Positions 13,993 through 17,862 of a DNA stretch of 17,862 bases are shown here, in pieces. The translations under genes were made by a program, and so were the position numbers. Below the pieces are notes generated by a model. The model was not told where the DNA came from and did not search any database. It saw only the letters and a list, made by a program, of their open reading frames with translations. The stretch comes from Acidobacteria bacterium AH-259-G07 (GTDB lineage Bacteria; Acidobacteriota; UBA6911; RPQK01; JADFOI01): contig JALLON010000026.1 in assembly GCA_027717925.1 (NCBI GenBank), forward strand, positions 1 through 17,862. Direction: 5' to 3'. Each line of letters begins with the position of its first letter. Within the stretch, counting starts at the first letter, position 1.

Positions 13993-15055
13993 AGACCTGA
14001 AAAGGTCCCTGGGTCACTTTGTACTTGAGATTCCAAAGTTGGTGGTTGACAAAGGCGAGACATTTGTCCTGCTGGGTCCTACCGGCGCCGGCAAATCCAG
14101 CTTCCTGGAACTTCTGGCAGGTTTCGACCAGCCCGATCAGGGAAGAATTCTGGTCAACGGCTGTGATGTGAGTAGTCTTCCACCCGATCAACGCCAAATC
14201 TCGATCCTGTTCCAAGAGGCACACCTGTTCCCTCACCTCGATATCCGGGAGAACATACAGTATGGAGCCAACGATTCGATTTTTTTCGATCAGCTTGTGG
14301 ACCTCCTCGGACTTCAGCAGCTGCTCTCAAAAAGGGGAGAAGTCCTCAGTGGTGGCGAGCGCCAACTGGTAGCCCTGGCTCGCGCCTTAATGGTGCGGCC
14401 TCGAATCCTGCTTCTGGACGAACCCTTCAGCTCGATCGATCCCGAGAATCGAAAAACTGTGATCGAGGCATTTCGTCGTGTCCACAGCCAACTTCAGATC
14501 ACCAGTTTAGCGGTGACTCACAACTTCGAAGAGGGGTTATACCTCGGTCATCGACTTGGAATTCTAATGGAGGGAAAGTTGGTCCAGACCGGAACACCTC
14601 AGGAAGTGTTCTTCAGACCCGCAACTCCTGAGATTGCCCGGTTTCTGGGCGCTGAGAACCTTTTCGCCGGCCGCTTTGAATCAACGTCTGATTTCCCTCA
14701 CACCAGTGACGACCTGGAAGCCAAGACGCAATGGGAAGAGGGCTACTTTTCAGCTCTGTTTAGAACAGACTCAGCAACTCTGCATGTACTGGCGGATCAC
14801 GAGGGCCCGGGTTATGCTCTTGTTCAGCCACAGGATATTACATTGTCGCTTGAACCGATCCGCTCTTCAGCCCTGAATAAATTTCGAGGAAAGATTGAAA
14901 ACGTTACTCTTCGGGGTTCGATCGTTCAAGTGGAGATCAATGCGGGCTTGGTCTTCAAAGTCTTTATCACCCCTCAAAGCTTGAGGGATATGAAGTTGGA
15001 TAAAGGTTCGAAAGTTTACTTGACATTCAAGGCCTCGTCCGTGAAAACATATTGA
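13979..15055 (+). CDS. wtpC: Tungstate/molybdate ABC transporter ATP-binding protein (WtpC/ModC-like)
   Basis: 358 residues from TTG 13979, which lies inside the end of wtpB and is preceded by AGGAGAGG (13961-13968). The next in-frame codon is also TTG; no ATG is available. All ATPase motifs are present: Walker A GPTGAGKS (33-40), Q-loop LFQEAHLFPHL (Q79), signature LSGGERQ (123-129), Walker B ILLLDEP (143-149) with D-loop SSID, and switch His in VTHN (H181). Residues from about 290 form a TOBE/Mop-like domain (GKIENVTLRGSIVQVEI), as in molybdate, sulfate and tungstate importers, where it can sense the oxyanion. Transcription probably runs from upstream of wtpA. The gene ends just before a hairpin at 15057-15094. 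Confidence 0.92.
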   Translation: MLAIEDLKRSLGHFVLEIPKLVVDKGETFVLLGPTGAGKSSFLELLAGFDQPDQGRILVNGCDVSSLPPDQRQISILFQEAHLFPHLDIRENIQYGANDSIFFDQLVDLLGLQQLLSKRGEVLSGGERQLVALARALMVRPRILLLDEPFSSIDPENRKTVIEAFRRVHSQLQITSLAVTHNFEEGLYLGHRLGILMEGKLVQTGTPQEVFFRPATPEIARFLGAENLFAGRFESTSDFPHTSDDLEAKTQWEEGYFSALFRTDSATLHVLADHEGPGYALVQPQDITLSLEPIRSSALNKFRGKIENVTLRGSIVQVEINAGLVFKVFITPQSLRDMKLDKGSKVYLTFKASSVKTY

Positions 15056-15056
15056 T

Positions 15057-15136
15057 TCGTGCTTTCGTATGATCGAAAATTATGAAAGCATGAAGGGCCG
15101 AAAACACGAAGTCACGAAAACACGAAGTCACGAAAA
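15057..15136 (+). repeat. Hairpin plus tandem CACGAA-type repeat block, downstream copy
   Basis: TTCGTGCTTTCGTA (15057-15070) pairs with TATGAAAGCATGAA (15081-15094) over 14 bp with two G-U pairs, immediately after the wtpC stop. Two exact tandem copies of CACGAAGTCACGAAAA (15105-15120, 15121-15136) follow and end 2 bp before the UPF0182 ATG. Layout and orientation match the block at 12196-12336. The hairpin lacks a U-tract but could still limit read-through from wtpC. Confidence 0.85.
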
Positions 15137-15138
15137 CA

Positions 15139-17826
15139 ATGAACATTCGATCCACTGCTGTTCTTCTCCTGGCCCTACTCATCTGGTTTGTTTTGGCTGG
15201 AGGTATTAGCCTCTACGTTGATTACCTGTGGTTTGATTCGGTTGGTTATCTGGAAGTCTTCGTGACCACACTTTCAGCCAAATTCTCAGCCTGGCTGATT
15301 GGTTTTTTGCTGTCCTTCACGTTACTGGGACTGAATCTGTGGCTCGCCTCCAGGCGTCCCGGCGGAACTTACTTTCTTCGCGAAGATCTTATCGAAATCG
15401 CTAAAAAGGGCTCATATTATCTCTCCTGGGTCGCCATCCTCGTTCTCTCAACTGTAATTGGCCTGGGGGTACAACCGCAGTGGATGACCTTTCTGCAGTA
15501 CCTGCATGGAGGAATGACAGGTTTGACAGACCCGATCTTTGAGAAGGACATCGCGTTTTACTTCTTTTCCCTACCGGTCCTCAGTTTCAGCACTAACTTC
15601 GCCCTGGTATTGATCGTTCTTTCGCTCCTTTTGAGTGCAGCCTCTTACGTCGTACATGGCCATCTCGGCTACCTGGGGAAACTGAGACTTAGCTTCCCGG
15701 CTCGACTGCATCTGTCGTTCCTGGTGGGAATTGGGTTTCTTCTCATCGCCTTTCGGTTCTGGTTGAAACGATTTGACCTTCTTTACAGTGAGCAGGGTGT
15801 CACATTCGGGGCCGGTTATGCGGACATCAATGCCTGGCTGCCAAGCTACTGGATTTTGGTTATACTCTCGACCGTCACAGCGGTCCTCTTTTTCCTCTCA
15901 ACGCTGGCCAAGACACTTCGTTTGGCAGCCATGACCGGTCTGGGTTTCGCAGCCGCCTATCTCCTGATCAATGTCTATCCGTCGCTCATTCAGACCTTTA
16001 TCGTCGAACCCAACGAACTTCAGAGAGAACAGCCTTATATCGAACACAATATTCGGATGACTTTGCAGGCTTATAACCTTGACAAAATTGACGTGCACAA
16101 TTTTACAGTCACCGGAGGGCTTACCCTGGAGGACCTCGAGAAAAATGCAGGAACGGTTCGCAACATCCGTCTCTGGGACTGGCGGCCGCTTATGGACGCC
16201 TACGGCCAACTCCAATCAATTCGTTCTTACTACGAGTTTCAAGATGTTGATCTGGACCGCTATGTTATCGACGGCAATTATCGACAGGTGGTGCTCTCGG
16301 CTCGGGAACTGGACTTCAGCAAGATGTCCGAACAAGCCCAAACGTGGATCAACCAGTATTTCCAATACACGCACGGGTACGGACTCTGTGCGAGTCCCGT
16401 CAATGAGGTGACACGGGAGGGTTTGCCCGAGTTTTTCATCAAAGATATTCCTCCCCGCTCTCGCGTGGATCTTCAAGTCACCCGTCCTGAAATCTATTTT
16501 GGAGAGAAAACCGATTCCCCAGTATTTATCAAGACCAAGCTGGAGGAGTTTGACTACCCAATGGGAGATCAGAACGCATTTACCACCTACCAGGCTGATC
16601 GCGGCTTATCCATCGCTTCCTTTTTCAGAAAACTCCTCTTTGCCTGGGAACTCCGAAGCTACAAAATTCTTTTTACCGGAAATCTCACGAGCGAAAGCCG
16701 GGTATTACTGCATCGACTAGTCCCGGATCGAGTTCGTAAAATCGCCCCCTTCTTCTTCTACGATCGTGACCCTTACATTGTCATCCACGAGGGCAGGCTA
16801 TTGTGGATTCAAGATGCCTACACTACCACGGAGCGTTATCCCTACTCAGAACCGTATCAGAATCGCTTGAACTATATCCGAAACTCAGTGAAGGTGGTGG
16901 TGGATAGCTACCTGGGAGACGTCACTTTTTACATCGCCGACCCGGCGGACCCATTGATCCAGGTTTACGCCCGCATCTTTCCCAATATGTTCCGATCAAT
17001 CGATGAGATGCCTGCGGAACTGAGACGTCACGTGCGCTATCCGGAAGACCTGTTTGCCATTCAGAGTCACATTTACCAAACCTACCATATGCGCAATCCA
17101 ACTGTGTATTACAACCAGGAAGATCTCTGGGAGATCCCGACTGAAATTTACCGGGGTAACGAGCAGCTGATGGAAAGCTACTACGTCATCATGAGCTTGC
17201 CTGGATCAACGCAAGAAGAGTTTATCCTGCTCATTCCCTTCACTCCCAAGAATAAGAACAACATGATCGCCTGGATGGCCGGACGCTCCGATGACGAACA
17301 TTACGGCAAGCTGGTGCTCTACCAGTTCCCAAAGCGGGAGCTCACTTACGGCCCCATGCAGATCGAAGCCCGGATCGACCAGGATCCAAATATTTCCCAG
17401 CTCATTACGCTGTGGAGCCAGAAAGGCTCTCAAGTCATTCGGGGGAACCTGCTCGTTATCCCTATAGAAAACTCACTCCTGTATGTCGAGCCTCTCTATT
17501 TGCAGGCTGAGAAAAGTGAAATCCCGGAACTGACGCGTATCATCACGGTTTACGACAATCGGGTTGGCATGGGAGAGACCCTGCAGGAAGCGCTCCAGGC
17601 CGTGATTGGTGAAACTCCGAGGAGAAGACCTCCCGAAACCGCACTAGCCGCACCCACCAAAGTCACCGAGGGCCCAAGCGGCCAGGATTTGCTCCAGAAG
17701 GCCATAGAGCATTTCAAAAACAGCCGGGAATATCTCCAACAAGGCAACTGGGCTGCTTACGGCGAGGAACAACGAAAGCTAGGCGAGGCTCTCGACGAAC
17801 TCTCGAGCACGCAGCGGGAGCAATAA
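15139..17826 (+). CDS. UPF0182 family (COG1615) large membrane protein
   Basis: 895 residues, close to full family length. The first ~285 residues hold about seven membrane helices, beginning with LLALLIWFVLAGGISLYVDY. A large extracytoplasmic region follows, with family motifs such as EPNELQREQPYIEHNI, LWDWRPL, YGLCASPVNEV and FTPKNKNNMIAWMAGRSD. The C-terminal tail (about 850-895) is charged and helical, matching the usual end of the family. The function of UPF0182 proteins is not established. The ATG at 15139 comes directly after the CACGAA repeat and has no Shine-Dalgarno, so initiation may be leaderless, weak or dependent on the repeat. Transcription from the wtp operon through the hairpin is possible but not shown. 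Ends with TAA 40 bp before the window edge. Confidence 0.93.
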   Translation: MNIRSTAVLLLALLIWFVLAGGISLYVDYLWFDSVGYLEVFVTTLSAKFSAWLIGFLLSFTLLGLNLWLASRRPGGTYFLREDLIEIAKKGSYYLSWVAILVLSTVIGLGVQPQWMTFLQYLHGGMTGLTDPIFEKDIAFYFFSLPVLSFSTNFALVLIVLSLLLSAASYVVHGHLGYLGKLRLSFPARLHLSFLVGIGFLLIAFRFWLKRFDLLYSEQGVTFGAGYADINAWLPSYWILVILSTVTAVLFFLSTLAKTLRLAAMTGLGFAAAYLLINVYPSLIQTFIVEPNELQREQPYIEHNIRMTLQAYNLDKIDVHNFTVTGGLTLEDLEKNAGTVRNIRLWDWRPLMDAYGQLQSIRSYYEFQDVDLDRYVIDGNYRQVVLSARELDFSKMSEQAQTWINQYFQYTHGYGLCASPVNEVTREGLPEFFIKDIPPRSRVDLQVTRPEIYFGEKTDSPVFIKTKLEEFDYPMGDQNAFTTYQADRGLSIASFFRKLLFAWELRSYKILFTGNLTSESRVLLHRLVPDRVRKIAPFFFYDRDPYIVIHEGRLLWIQDAYTTTERYPYSEPYQNRLNYIRNSVKVVVDSYLGDVTFYIADPADPLIQVYARIFPNMFRSIDEMPAELRRHVRYPEDLFAIQSHIYQTYHMRNPTVYYNQEDLWEIPTEIYRGNEQLMESYYVIMSLPGSTQEEFILLIPFTPKNKNNMIAWMAGRSDDEHYGKLVLYQFPKRELTYGPMQIEARIDQDPNISQLITLWSQKGSQVIRGNLLVIPIENSLLYVEPLYLQAEKSEIPELTRIITVYDNRVGMGETLQEALQAVIGETPRRRPPETALAAPTKVTEGPSGQDLLQKAIEHFKNSREYLQQGNWAAYGEEQRKLGEALDELSSTQREQ

Positions 17827-17828
17827 GT

Positions 17829-17862
17829 CAGAAGAAGTGAAGAAGTGACGAATGACGAATGT
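17829..17862 (+). repeat. Start of another short-period repeat at the right edge
   Basis: After the UPF0182 stop the sequence becomes a degenerate direct repeat (GAAGTGAAGAAGTGACGAAT followed by another GACGAAT) with a 7-8 nt period, cut by the window edge. It resembles the other short-period repeats here in character but not in consensus. Confidence 0.6.

Overview
The window looks like a chromosomal segment of a Gram-negative bacterium of moderate GC content. Acidobacteriota (Solibacter/Bryobacterales-like) is my best guess. This rests on exported (Tat/Sec) versions of sugar and sugar-acid enzymes of the TIM-barrel, enolase and RraA families, a UPF0182 protein, a large secreted M28 peptidase, and short tandem CACGAAG- and AGTT-type intergenic repeats. 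No rRNA, tRNA, CRISPR, insertion sequence or phage gene was seen.

Layout. Bases 1-536 (-) hold a broken Tat-leader/rhamnonate-dehydratase-like gene cut by the window edge. Bases 671-4471 hold housekeeping or accessory genes: a PflX-type radical SAM protein (+), a cyclic-nucleotide-binding/GGDEF protein (-), a PAP2 phosphatase (-), a small putative zinc-binding membrane-anchored protein (+) and an unrecognised four-helix membrane protein (+). Bases 4748-9461 are the sugar-acid region: a Tat-exported xylose-isomerase-like TIM barrel (+), a convergent two-gene unit (-) of a secreted phosphodiesterase/nucleotide pyrophosphatase and a Tat-exported mannonate-dehydratase-like protein, and a secreted RraA-like protein (+). 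Bases 9475-12017 (-) hold an M28 metallopeptidase interrupted by an in-frame TAG, overlapping a TadA gene. Bases 12188-15055 (+) are a WtpABC-type tungstate/molybdate ABC transporter. Bases 15139-17826 (+) are a complete UPF0182 membrane protein.

How it fits together. The two + strand genes at 4748 and 8628 share a nearly identical, sharply bounded 31-bp element upstream (30 of 31 bases), so they are probably co-regulated although 3.9 kb apart. Together with the mannonate-dehydratase-like, phosphodiesterase and ruined rhamnonate-dehydratase genes they suggest a set of enzymes acting on sugars or sugar acids outside the cytoplasm. The wtpABC operon is bracketed by same-orientation copies of a hairpin-plus-tandem repeat. 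The upstream copy is read through by the wtpA frame, and the downstream copy ends right at the UPF0182 start codon. A separate 7-bp-periodic repeat fills the leader of the M28 gene.

Gene decay is visible at three places: an internal deletion (about 504-512), a nonsense codon (11367-11369), and a frameshifted and truncated remnant (about 8284-8458).
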